A stretch of DNA of 64,000 nucleotides from contig NZ_FNAO01000007.1 in assembly GCF_900101815.1 (NCBI RefSeq), positions 355,158-419,157 of the forward strand, given 5' to 3'. A program made the position numbers and the translations under genes. Source of the stretch: Pricia antarctica (GTDB lineage Bacteria > Bacteroidota > Bacteroidia > Flavobacteriales > Flavobacteriaceae). Below the pieces are notes generated by a model, which worked only from the letters and a program-made list of their open reading frames with translations, was not told where the DNA came from and made no database searches. Positions within the stretch are counted from its first letter, which is position 1; the number at the start of each line of letters is the position of its first letter. Positions 22,701-29,265 of the stretch are shown piece by piece.

Positions 22701-23314
22701 TTCCCGTTACTTTACTACAGACCCAATATGGCAACGGAACCCCCGATGGTGGTCTAAATCAGTTTGTAGCGGTTTCCTCGAACGGGGCCTATGCGGCGGA
22801 CAAACCGGTAAGCCGAATCTCGAACGTAATAACCCTGCTTTATGATGCAAATGCAGTGTTGACGGGCGACGTTACCCTAAGCTACAGCATGCAAGGAAGA
22901 ACCGATTATACCGTAGATCTGACGGTCGATGTCTATCCGCAAGGTTCGACTACGCCAGCCTATCAGTTTACACCTACCGGTACTGTAGCGGGCGAAGCCG
23001 TTGTAACCGGAATGGCTCCGGGCACCTATGAAGTGGCCATCAAGTCATCGAACTATCTGCAAGCGATAGAGACGTTTACGGTTATTTCCGGTGCAAATAC
23101 GCTCGACATGGGTGAATTGAAGGCTGGGGATGCCAATAATGACAACAAGGTAAGTTTGGAAGATTCCTCCATTACCTCAGGTACTTTCAATGTGTTGCCC
23201 GGTGGAACCGGTTTTGACCTACGGGCCGATTTCAACGGGGACGGGAAGGTTACCTTGGAAGACTTCTCGCTGATGGCCGGAAATTTCAATACCGCTGGCG
23301 ATACTGTAGAGTAA
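13745..23314 (+). CDS. Giant secreted multidomain protein with three malectin domains, kelch propeller and C-terminal dockerin
   Basis: A 3189-residue secreted protein. A signal peptide ends at about residue 50 (NLWSQ). It has a long polar lead-in, so ATG codons at 13754 or 13808 are alternative starts. Order: sorbosone/glucose dehydrogenase-like beta-propeller (about 50-610), acidic thrombospondin-3-like calcium repeats (615-670), a lectin-like beta-sandwich (675-915), malectin 1 (1009-1177), a putative-Ig domain, malectin 2 (1280-1455), a kelch propeller (1461-1777), a CHU-type/choice-of-anchor-like domain, malectin 3 (1888-2075), a putative-Ig domain with an embedded carbohydrate-binding-like domain (about 2079-2400), two copies of an unassigned 317-residue module (2402-3037), an X-module-like domain and a dockerin (3127-3189). 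The dockerin has two perfect calcium loops, D3129-D3140 and D3162-D3173. No type IX sorting domain is present. It lies 29 bases behind the cohesin-bearing gene, making a cognate pair plausible. Confidence 0.88.
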   Translation: MENMNSTNHSIRAIACPNTSLMNLFSSRILKVNALIVFLLVLATGNLWSQSFDQDNLDFNGNPGVNNATSLEFGPDGNLYVAEENGLVKIYTIQRNGLADYSVTGSEVLTLVQSIPNHDDDDGGLGGPSNRQVTGITVGGTAADPVVYVSSSDRRRGAGGGGGDSGLDTNSGVITRLKKNGGNWQAVDMVRGLPRSEENHATNGMQLVTIGTKNWLLVSNGGFTNAGSPSNNFAYITEYALSGAVLAMDLQALEAMPILTDGSRSYIYDLPTLDDPTRVNANGIEDPDTPGYDGVDINDPFGGNDGLNMAMLVPGSPVKMFSPGYRNSYDLVVTEDRKVYVTDNGANGGWGGFPEFEGNSNLVNNNYRSGEPGSTGSDAAPNSTPFDAQVNNSDHLNLVTTNVDSYVFGSIYGGHPCPVRANPNAGLFTRGTHSAGGTGQAFSDSYFRTERYDPNGSRDNSESDPLKALPANWPPVDVSLLNGDNADFRQPTLSPNQNPDGPDDIIVVNWGNNTNGIAEYTASNFGGVMKGDLIAGKGGNLHRVDRDASNGSILNVEQNKFSVNGNALGVDCQGDSDIFPGTIWVANYDGDGIVILEPNDFVICILPEDSGYNPLGDNDADGYTNDDEAQNGTDMCSGASKPTDFDKDLISDLLDLDDDGDGINDSVDALQLGAAFDLPVENELFLGTDLGGYLGLGFTGLMNNGDPNPNYQSWQDDPLASDTDTDDILGGAIGATTMFQTTGDAANNDQEKAYQYGINVDSGSGTFMVQGRMFPPFNNFSATESQGMFIGDGFQDDYVKLVMGQNNEISVVGENNGTPVTYVPSTSIGFSPSATTNNLDLYLVVNSATGSVQARYAIDDGVTNDVGASFTLEGKVLTALQSSSQALIVGMIGTADTDDAYGANWDFLNVAGNTPFVVQQISDLERTIGAASDVIGLDSYFADDTGVENLVFSVAENTNTSIGTSISGNNLTITYPTGTASTSITVRATDADNFFVEQTFDVNVSDPPSVLFRVNAGDALVAATDAPNPDWAANTGTGAQMGTGFEVNLGSISTHNTTGRDASVPTYAPQALFAKERWDPVGGEEMEWKFNTGNGTFTVNLYMANGYAGTADPGTRIFDVNMEGALTVDNKDLSAQYGSGVGAMESYQVNVSDGVLNIEFIHQTENPLINAIEILGNSGTVNSPITLNPVANQSNTLGETPVLSIVANGGDNNETFTFETTGLPPGLTIEPTNGSILGTISSAPSGAGNYTVEVTVSKPSSTPVTDTFTWTVTDPNVSNAILYRVNAGGALTNATDGSPKNWEEDQSAADANGNAATGTPSTYVNNTIQDITYGAALPGAFVNNTGYPNSLFTTERYNSNPVPTNMQWDFPVANGTYTINLIFAEVWTGAQAAGVRVFDVEIEENTVLDNFDQTAKFGWANAGVETFTVNVNDGNLDIDFIMGVQNPNIKAIEILGGGTPPVSQLWSDQTDDENYTARHECSFVQAGENFYLFGGRENPANLDVYDYKSKTWSTIANSAPSDFNHFQALEYNGLIWVIGAFKDNGYPNETPADFVYAYNPATDNWIQGPAVPAGRKRGSAGLVVYNNKFYIVAGNTIGHNGGYIPWFDEFDPATGTWTVLDDAPRARDHFHAAVMGDKLYVAGGRQSGPSPGAVFEPLIAEVDVYDFTSGTWSTLPSTQNIPTPRAAASVAVFQNELFVIGGEIGKDLQGNTVDDAQKTTESFDPVTGNWSTQADLITERHGTQAIVSGDGIHLTAGSNTKGGGGKMKNMEFFGTDNPTGVALVAGQLTVPPSVEIPAGASETFSLTHSSGNTGIIVTNVELNGADAGEFTIENTVGFNLINPGQSLDLTVTHTGTEEGKTAALTVTYDDGSTVAVPVSSGQGVSSTTVLYRINTGGPLVTATDSPKPDWTVDTGNSGTTGNSTYLAAISTGGSTYAQTSANAYTGAIDMTDPSLPPGTPSSIFQTERYDATSDPEMIWQFPVTSGTQVEVRLYFAELFNGITEAGQRVFDVSVEGTVPPAFDNIDPFGTTGPLGAFMVSHVLTVTDGTLDLEFIHGIENPALKAIEIIDITDAETGLEPVVTNPGAQIGVEGDLVNLSIIATDGNTVACGPLTYSVENLPQNLEIDPNTGVISGTLLQGTGSGTAGAFIEENGIVVIEMESADNLPGNWVKSAQATSPNVNSPGSATGGDFIVWEGQQSLGSQGNGLINYPIEITTPGVYRFQWRNQVGLGTTSTDYNDTWLKIDADAFYGQKGSGGAIVCPIGFTGSSNDCSGNTPQGAGGNGWFKIYSSGATNWSWSTNTSDNDPHQIYARFDAPGIYNIAVSARSSNHVIDRMVLSHVTQYSGNPQSTSIAESQRGVGTVAGASADSPYEVLVTVTDACVPPLSTEVAFTWNVTATDVGNPSAKVTVTGGSSLGSSTFGDNSFVIQNTGDDDIVNITVNTTTGFMQDVVFDPVGTAGDAVAKCLTTGNGGNTATQVGITVPANGGSDTEDCVSVFDQLHNGVDVEEGYDILSLDFTDFNPGESYNFGVDMDPTTIKGDLTSGDAGSISGFELIGATISIEFASGVVYTSSLFDEGSAGGSDVIIDKISNALVAPSLAVDGFDTSRLVTSANQTVQVTGEPNASITLLRVDGRLYIDPGNPSVGYDIDLFEANEAMAKELYTVQLNGSGTADIPVTLTQTTGATGTPNGGLNHFIAVVNGPAGENSSASNVIVLEFDPVAIIGPSVLVEITPDGDLDASTYGAGSLQITNNSTGGLQITGVTIDLSTGILPDIVFDPTGAGGDATASCFTPNTGATQVGLVTPTDPCADPFSQPRNGGFDQLSLEFTEFDPGEYFTFTTDIDPNSIQGVPGAGAAGAVSGYELIGATVTITFSDNSTLINTIYEDGSLGGGQAIVAADAPLAPSISVVGLGAGPATVNSLNQTVVVSGTAGDVVSLLQMDSRLYIASNDPPFNVSDPTYYANEAMSGKALYTGLIGDGGILEIPVTLLQTQYGNGTPDGGLNQFVAVSSNGAYAADKPVSRISNVITLLYDANAVLTGDVTLSYSMQGRTDYTVDLTVDVYPQGSTTPAYQFTPTGTVAGEAVVTGMAPGTYEVAIKSSNYLQAIETFTVISGANTLDMGELKAGDANNDNKVSLEDSSITSGTFNVLPGGTGFDLRADFNGDGKVTLEDFSLMAGNFNTAGDTVE
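20950..22855 (+). repeat. Two tandem 317-codon modules inside the dockerin protein gene
   Basis: The segments at about 20950-21905 and 21906-22855 encode related modules. Shared landmarks are VFDPxGxxGDA, LSLxFTxFxPGE, SGxELIGAT, a DxRLYI motif, NEAM and GTPxGGLNxFxAV. I do not recognise the domain; it looks beta-rich and extracellular. Confidence 0.7.
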
Positions 23315-23340
23315 CCAATTATGCTAATCCATTTTTAGTA

Positions 23341-23376
23341 CGCTGCCTGGACAATTCTGTCCGGGCAGCGTTTTTT
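23341..23376 (+). terminator. Rho-independent terminator of the giant-protein operon
   Basis: A 13-bp stem (cgctgcctggaca with tgtccgggcagcg, one G-T wobble) and a 4-base loop attc at 23354-23357 are followed by six T. It lies 27 bases after the stop of the dockerin gene. Confidence 0.92.
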
Positions 23377-23769
23377 ATTGGGCCTGTTTATATCGGTAAA
23401 ATTAGTAATCCCTTGCTCGTGAGTATGCAGGTATGTGTAGCTGGTCCTTCTACCACTTTGGGTAATCCGATTGATGTTGCCTATGATTCCGAAACGGATG
23501 CTATTTATATTTCGGAGGTCGGAAACGGAAAAGTTTTGGGTTATACTGCCATTGGCGATGGGGGAGATTTGGCCCCATCCTATAGTCAAGATTTAATGGC
23601 CGCCTCTTCTATCTATTTTTCCAGTGACGAAACCGAGGGAAACAGGGGAACCGAAAGCGTGGCGCAGCAGACCTTGCTGTAAACTACCCTTATTACCAAC
23701 GGCAACGTTGCGCCGACGGTTCACACGGATCTGATGTCCGCATCTTCGATTTATCTTTACAATAATTAA
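23377..23769 (+). pseudogene. Remnant of a secreted NHL/propeller-repeat protein
   Basis: One frame reads through a single TAA at 23680-23682 and encodes a repeat-like sequence without a plausible full gene. It contains VDVAYDSETDAIYISE-like propeller text (actually IDVAYDSETDAIYISE), then GDLAPSYSQDLMAASSIYF. After the stop comes a second, diverged copy of the same phrase (GNVAPTVHTDLMSASSIYL). This style is typical of bacterial surface propeller proteins in which each blade describes a value and a time series. The fragment begins right after the terminator, with no signal peptide, so it is best read as a decayed 3' gene fragment. Confidence 0.5.
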
Positions 23770-23950
23770 TACCCATTACCTGCTGACCGGAAAGCCCAAT
23801 ATCTTTTTTTAGAAAATGGGATTTTTTTATGGGATTTTCTACTAGGTTCGTTTGAATGCAATCATGGACCGGCTTCTTTTTTGATTTCAAAAACCAAAAA
23901 CCCCTTGATTTCCGTTCAGTTTTAATGAGCTCTAATAGGATTTTCTTTGG

Positions 23951-24661
23951 TTACTCTTCCATTGAATGATAGACATTCTGCACATCATCGTCTTCTTCAA
24001 TTTTTTCAAGAAGTTTTTCGACATCTTCTTGATCAGCTTCCGAAAGGGCTTTGGTGACTTGCGGGATACGTTCAAATCCTGAAGATAGAATTTCCAAGTT
24101 ACGGTTCTCCAGTTCTTTTTGGATGTCGCCAAAACTTTCGAAGGGGGCGTAGATTAAAATTCCATCATCGTCGACGAAAACTTCCTCAGCCCCGAAATCG
24201 ATCATTTCAAGCTCTAGTTCCTCTGCGTCGATACCTTCTGCAGGAATCCGGAAATTACAAGTATGGTCGAACATAAATTCCACAGACCCGGAGGTACCCA
24301 GACTGCCATCACATTTATTAAAATAACTGCGAATGTTGGCTACGGTACGGGTATTGTTGTCCGTAGCGGTCTCGATTAAAATGGCAATGCCGTGCGGGGC
24401 ATAGCCTTCGAATAGCACTTCTTTGAAGTCGCCAAGACTTTTATCAGAGGCCCGTTTGATGGCCCTATCGATATTGTCTTTGGGCATGTTGACGGACTTT
24501 GCGTTCTGGATAACGGCCCTAAGCCTAGAATTGGCGTCCGGATCAGGTCCACCTTCCTTGACGGCCATAACGATATCCTTCCCAATACGTGTAAAGGCTT
24601 TGGACATCGCCGCCCAGCGTTTCATTTTTCGTGCCTTTCGAAATTCAAAAGCTCTTCCCAT
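23951..24661 (-). CDS. yebC: YebC/PmpR family protein (TACO1-like)
   Basis: A 236-residue YebC family protein, known as a DNA-binding regulator and, more recently, as a translation factor that relieves ribosome stalling at proline stretches. The N-terminus (MGRAFEFRKARKMKRWAAMSK), the KAFTRIGKDI block, NMPKDNIDRAIKRA and the GTSGSVEFMF motif fit the family. An open frame continues 64 codons upstream, but that extension is a membrane-like stretch from intergenic DNA, so I use the ATG at 24661. Transcription runs from phhB towards this gene with a 211-base gap, so it may have its own promoter. Confidence 0.93.
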   Translation of the reverse strand: MGRAFEFRKARKMKRWAAMSKAFTRIGKDIVMAVKEGGPDPDANSRLRAVIQNAKSVNMPKDNIDRAIKRASDKSLGDFKEVLFEGYAPHGIAILIETATDNNTRTVANIRSYFNKCDGSLGTSGSVEFMFDHTCNFRIPAEGIDAEELELEMIDFGAEEVFVDDDGILIYAPFESFGDIQKELENRNLEILSSGFERIPQVTKALSEADQEDVEKLLEKIEEDDDVQNVYHSMEE

Positions 24662-24774
24662 AATTTCGCTACTTTTTAATCGCTTAGGATTGAATTCCCC
24701 AATTCTATGATTAAAACAGGTTTGTTTCGAGTAGTATTTACTGACGGCAAATTTAATAAAAATGCGAACTGTAG

Positions 24775-24846
24775 CAAGTACCAAAAAAATTCCAAGAACT
24801 AAAATCCAATTTCCTTTAAATTTGGTATTTGGTACTTGGAATTTAT
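24775..24846. repeat. Short intergenic repeat with words in both orientations
   Basis: Upstream of yebC the words aagtaccaaa and aaattccaag occur, and about 45 bases later their reverse complements tttggtactt and cttggaattt. The arrangement is not a simple hairpin because the words are in the same order. It resembles the interspersed AT-rich repeats seen in flavobacterial genomes; that comparison is from memory. Confidence 0.45.
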
Positions 24847-24872
24847 CAGTCAATTACTACCGCCAACAAACT

Positions 24873-25160
24873 CTAATCCGAGTCAATTATTCCCTCGATA
24901 CTTTGGGCCAATTTGAAATCCTTCTCGGTAACTCCTTCGGCATCATGTGTGCTGAGGCTAATAGTTAGGGTATTGTAAACGTTGCTCCAATCGGGATGGT
25001 GGCCCTGAGCCTCGCATTCGAAGGCGATTCGGGTCATGACCGAAAAAGCTTCCTTAAAATTCTCGAATTGAAAGGAAGTCTCAATGGCGCCGTCGACATA
25101 TTCCCATCCCTTTAGTTTTTCCAATTTTTTTTCGATGTCTTTTTCTGATAATTTTTTCAT
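24873..25160 (-). CDS. phhB: Pterin-4-alpha-carbinolamine dehydratase
   Basis: A 95-residue protein of the PCD/DCoH family, which dehydrates 4a-hydroxytetrahydropterin to regenerate the cofactor of aromatic amino acid hydroxylases. It has the diagnostic motif E-C-E-A-Q-G-H-H-P-D-W near residues 49-59, with the catalytic histidine pair, then NVYNTLTISLSTHDAEGVTEKDF. The length is normal. No phenylalanine hydroxylase is in the window. It sits 251 bases after the SDR gene on the same strand. Confidence 0.93.
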   Translation of the reverse strand: MKKLSEKDIEKKLEKLKGWEYVDGAIETSFQFENFKEAFSVMTRIAFECEAQGHHPDWSNVYNTLTISLSTHDAEGVTEKDFKLAQSIEGIIDSD

Positions 25161-25411
25161 AAATAAAGTTTATTTTTTGTCAAACTAAATATACGGGTTT
25201 AGGTACGTATTGACGGTTTGCAAATCAAACTAATTTTGACGGAATCGATGAATAATTCGAAATTTGTTTTTGAAAGTACTATTCAGAACAACCTCTCTCA
25301 GCCGATGCCTAGCGGCGCAAGGTAAGCTAAAGCGGTGGTCAAGCGTCACGGAGGATTGCTAAGTACGGTTTTATAAATTGGAATTTGGTCGCGAAATTTC
25401 GGGGGAATTTT

Positions 25412-26260
25412 CTATCTATTTACATGATGGTCAATAACTTCCTGGTAACCCACCTGTAGGTTTTTGGGCAATTTGTTGTCTTTGGGAAGTACGGCCAAAT
25501 AGCGATCTTCGTTCGTTGTATAAACCCTTTTGTAAATGGGGTTGAAGTTGCCGATGCGCTCGACCACTTCCTTGATAAAATCTTCGTGATGTACTAAATC
25601 TTTACTTCCCAAATGATAGATGCCCGTTTTATTCCGGTTGATGAGATAGTGGATTTGTTGGGTCAGCTTATCGTCGCTGGTTACATTAAATATCAGGTTG
25701 GGAAAAACCTCTATGGGCTCGTTTTCCCAAATGAACTTTTTAATTTCCTTGATGCGGGGAGAACCGTTACCGAAAACCATGGGTACCCTCAGAATCCCCA
25801 TTTTCTCTTGAGGAAGCCTGAGCAACATGTTCTCGATCTTGATTTTTAAGCGTCCGTAAACGCTCTCGGAAAGGGTCTTCTCATATTCATACGAAGGATA
25901 CTTGCGGTAGGCATCAAAAACATTGGCCGACGAAAGAAAATAAAGCACACAATCATTTTGTGATATATATTCCACAACATGTTGATGTGCCTGTATCTGG
26001 GCGGCAAAATTACCCCTTAGGGCGGAGATGATACAATGTGGTCGGACTTTTTCCAATATTCGGAATATATCGTCCTCCTCCATATTATATCGGAAGAATT
26101 GACGATTGTCTTCATAGGACTTCCGTGCCGAAAAATAGGTGCCATAGGTGTCGAAATACTTACAGAGTTCTTTGTAAATGGCGTTCCCCAAAAAACCACT
26201 TCCCCCTAAAATTAGAATCCTTTTGTTTCCTTCGTCTTTCTTTCGCCTTTCTTTCGCCAT
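25412..26260 (-). CDS. SDR-family NAD(P)-dependent reductase, dTDP-4-dehydrorhamnose reductase-like
   Basis: A 282-residue Rossmann-fold protein with the nucleotide-binding motif ILGGSGFLG at about residues 17-25, an SSANVF segment and the catalytic YxxxK as YGRLK in the middle. The later motif GILRVPMVFGNGSPR is seen in RmlD-like sugar-nucleotide reductases and extended SDRs. The substrate is not evident. It starts nine bases after the gcvT stop, so it is probably co-transcribed with gcvT, although no functional link is obvious. Confidence 0.8.
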   Translation of the reverse strand: MAKERRKKDEGNKRILILGGSGFLGNAIYKELCKYFDTYGTYFSARKSYEDNRQFFRYNMEEDDIFRILEKVRPHCIISALRGNFAAQIQAHQHVVEYISQNDCVLYFLSSANVFDAYRKYPSYEYEKTLSESVYGRLKIKIENMLLRLPQEKMGILRVPMVFGNGSPRIKEIKKFIWENEPIEVFPNLIFNVTSDDKLTQQIHYLINRNKTGIYHLGSKDLVHHEDFIKEVVERIGNFNPIYKRVYTTNEDRYLAVLPKDNKLPKNLQVGYQEVIDHHVNR

Positions 26261-26269
26261 AGAGATTGA

Positions 26270-27355
26270 TTATCTTTTGTAAAAAGGAAGTTTTACAACG
26301 GTCGCGGGTACCGTATTTTTTCGAATTTGGATATGGATTTTGGTGTCCGGTTTCGATAGGTTTGATGGCACATAGCCCATTCCGATTCCTTTGTTAAGTG
26401 AAGGCGACATGGTACCGGAGGTGACTACCCCGATTTTCTTGCCCTGCTCGTCAACGATATCGTAGCCCTGGCGTGGTATGCCCCGTTCGTCAAGCTCAAA
26501 ACCAATAAGCTTTTGGTCGGCACCCTTTTCCTTTTCTTTGGCCAAGGCATCACTGTTCACAAAATCTTTGGTGAATTTGGTGATCCAACCCAGACCTGCT
26601 TCAAAAGGGGAGGTTTTATCGTCGATATCATTTCCATAAAGACAATATCCCATTTCTAGGCGCAGCGTATCCCTGGCACCCAATCCAATGGGTTTAATAT
26701 CGAAATCGGCTCCTGCCTCAAACACTTTATCCCAAATCTGCTGGACTTCGGTGTTCTTGCAATAGATTTCAAATCCCCCTGAACCCGTGTATCCCGTAGC
26801 GGATATAATCACGTAATCGATTCCTGCAAAATCGGCAACTACCAAATTATAGAAGTTAATAGCTTCCAAATCCACGGAAGTCAGGGATTGCATCGCTTTG
26901 ATAGCTTTCGGACCTTGAATGGCCAATAGTGAAAATCCTTCGGAAATGTTTCGCATATCCGCAGCTATGTCCTCGTTGTATTTTGAAATATGCGTCCAAT
27001 CTTTATCGATATTCGAGGCGTTGACCACCAAAAGATAGGTTTCATCTTTTATCCGATAAACGATCAGATCGTCGACAATTCCCCCGGTTTCGTTGGGCAG
27101 ATAGCTGTATTGGGCTTTTCCGACTGTCAATTTAGAAGCGTCGTTCGAGGTCACCTTTTGAATCAATTCCAATGCTTTTGGTCCCTCGATCAAAAATTCC
27201 CCCATATGCGAAACGTCGAAAACCCCGACGCCTTTGCGTACCGTTTCATGTTCGGCATTGACGCCTTCGTAGGAAACGGGCATATTATATCCTGCAAAGG
27301 GTACCATTTTTGCGCCAAGGGCGATATGGGTATCGGTAAGGGCCGTGTTTTTCAT
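26270..27355 (-). CDS. gcvT: Aminomethyltransferase (glycine cleavage system T protein)
   Basis: A 361-residue T protein that transfers the methylene group from aminomethyl-lipoyl H protein to tetrahydrofolate, releasing ammonia. It starts [26 protein letters not shown] and shows [13 protein letters not shown], then [12 protein letters not shown] and the C-terminal [21 protein letters not shown] barrel. The conserved aspartate needed for catalysis is in the DVSHMGE region. Length and start are standard. The SDR gene follows after nine bases. Confidence 0.96.
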   Translation of the reverse strand: MKNTALTDTHIALGAKMVPFAGYNMPVSYEGVNAEHETVRKGVGVFDVSHMGEFLIEGPKALELIQKVTSNDASKLTVGKAQYSYLPNETGGIVDDLIVYRIKDETYLLVVNASNIDKDWTHISKYNEDIAADMRNISEGFSLLAIQGPKAIKAMQSLTSVDLEAINFYNLVVADFAGIDYVIISATGYTGSGGFEIYCKNTEVQQIWDKVFEAGADFDIKPIGLGARDTLRLEMGYCLYGNDIDDKTSPFEAGLGWITKFTKDFVNSDALAKEKEKGADQKLIGFELDERGIPRQGYDIVDEQGKKIGVVTSGTMSPSLNKGIGMGYVPSNLSKPDTKIHIQIRKNTVPATVVKLPFYKR

Positions 27356-27536
27356 TTTTAAAAAGTTTAGAAGTTTGGTTATTTTAAATCACTTATCAAT
27401 GTCTACCGCAACTGCTACTGCCCACTGAAATGCAAAGCTATCGAAATATTTAGGGATAGTAAATTGCTTGTTGTTATGTTTTGCACAATATTTGTGTACT
27501 CTAGGGAACTAGTATCAACTTAAAAATGAATTGACC

Positions 27537-29153
27537 ATGCCAAGAATCGTTTTTTGTTTTGTAGTTATGCTGTTCACTTTTGCGCACACAGACGCTCAAG
27601 ATATGCCAACGGATTACCTGTCCGCCGATTTCCACAAAGGTCGAAGGGAACTCGTTCGCGAGATGATGCCCGCGAACAGTGTGGCCGTATTTTTTGCCAA
27701 TGCCGAGCGCAACCGGGCCAATGATGTGGACTATATTTACCACCAAGACCCCAATTTTTATTATTTGACGGGATACCGGGAACCAAATGCCGTACTGCTT
27801 ATTTTCTCAGAAAACCAAAATAGTGGCGACGGTACCGCGTTCAATGAAGTTCTGTATGTACAGGAACGAAATCCAAGGGCGGAACAGTGGAATGGCAAAC
27901 GGCTCGGCGTCGAAGGCACAAAGTCCAGATTAGGTTTTGAAATGGTTTTTAACGGAAGCGAATTTTCAAAGGCATCAACGAATTTCAAAAACTTCGATTC
28001 GGTGCTGTTTTTTGATTTTGAGAACGATTATCGCAATACCGGAGACGAGGCCGATCTTTTCAACCTTATAAAGCATTTTAAGAAAAAAACCAATTATCCC
28101 TCGGATTATGATCCCGCTAAACAGCGCTTGTATGCTATGATAAAATCCACCGAGATTGAAAACAGCGCCAATGTGGCCCAAATTTTGGGACGCTATCTCA
28201 GCAGGGACGAGGCTCTTAAAGAAGATGAGCTTTTAAGTGGATTCGTAAACGCTTCCGATAATACATTACGCAGCGAGATAAAGGATAAGGTTGCTCTACA
28301 TTTGAGTGCGAATAACCTGAACTCGGCAAGGCTCGGGGAAATAATGGCCACGTTGCGTGAGACGAAAACCGATGAAGAAATGGTATTGCTCAAAAAGGCC
28401 ATCGAGATATCTGCAGTGGGCCAGGTCGAGGTAATGAAAGCCATGCATCCGAATATGTCCGAAACCGAAATTCAGGGTGTGCATGAATATGTCTACAAAA
28501 AATATGGAGCTGAATACGAAGGTTATCCCTCCATCGTCGGTGGGGGTAATAATGGCTGCATCCTGCACTATATAGAAAACAATAAACCTAAAGTTGGAAA
28601 CGACTTGGTGCTGATGGATTTGGGCGCGGAGTACCGCGGTTACACCGCCGATGTTACCCGTACAATTCCCGCTAATGGCAAGTTCAGCAAAGAACAAAAG
28701 CAGATTTATGATATCGTTTACGAAGCCCAAGAAGCGGGAATAAAGGCAAGCGTGGTCGGTGCGGCTTTTCAGGCTCCGGGCCAAGCAGCGAGCAAAGTAG
28801 TCACCGAAGGATTAATCCAATTGGGCATAATTTCAAAGGATCAGGAGGCAAGAACCTACTTTCCCCACGGTACTTCACATTATTTGGGATTGGATGTTCA
28901 TGATCAAGGTACTTATCAGGTGTTCAGACCGAACACGGTAATTACTGTAGAACCTGGTATTTACATTCCCGAAGGCAGCGATTGCGACAAGAAATGGTGG
29001 GGCATCGCCGTACGGATCGAAGATGATATTCAGATTACCGCGGACGGTCCCGTCAATCTATCGGCCATGGCACCGCGAACGACGGAAGCCATAGAAAAAA
29101 TGATGGCCAAGCCCAGTCCGTTGGATGATTTTGAACTGCCGGAATTGGATTGA
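27537..29153 (+). CDS. Secreted Xaa-Pro aminopeptidase (M24B)
   Basis: A 538-residue aminopeptidase P-type metalloprotease that removes N-terminal residues before proline. A signal peptide spans about residues 1-19 (MPRIVFC...HTDA-Q), so the enzyme is exported. The AMP_N domain (FYYLTGYREPNAVLL) is followed by the M24 pita-bread domain with all five metal ligands: Asp in LMDLGAEY, Asp in TADVTRT, His in HGTSHYLG, Glu in TVEPGIYIP and Glu in VRIEDDI. I use the ATG at 27537; a TTG two codons upstream is possible. The gene is convergent with thrC. Confidence 0.92.
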   Translation: MPRIVFCFVVMLFTFAHTDAQDMPTDYLSADFHKGRRELVREMMPANSVAVFFANAERNRANDVDYIYHQDPNFYYLTGYREPNAVLLIFSENQNSGDGTAFNEVLYVQERNPRAEQWNGKRLGVEGTKSRLGFEMVFNGSEFSKASTNFKNFDSVLFFDFENDYRNTGDEADLFNLIKHFKKKTNYPSDYDPAKQRLYAMIKSTEIENSANVAQILGRYLSRDEALKEDELLSGFVNASDNTLRSEIKDKVALHLSANNLNSARLGEIMATLRETKTDEEMVLLKKAIEISAVGQVEVMKAMHPNMSETEIQGVHEYVYKKYGAEYEGYPSIVGGGNNGCILHYIENNKPKVGNDLVLMDLGAEYRGYTADVTRTIPANGKFSKEQKQIYDIVYEAQEAGIKASVVGAAFQAPGQAASKVVTEGLIQLGIISKDQEARTYFPHGTSHYLGLDVHDQGTYQVFRPNTVITVEPGIYIPEGSDCDKKWWGIAVRIEDDIQITADGPVNLSAMAPRTTEAIEKMMAKPSPLDDFELPELD

Positions 29154-29265
29154 CCGGAATTGGATTGAATGGTAGTGGGATTCTCAAAAGGTCGGCTCTA
29201 CCGGACAACAACCCAAACCATTTTCGTTTTTTTGACTACCTATACTGAATAACCGTTAAGAGATT

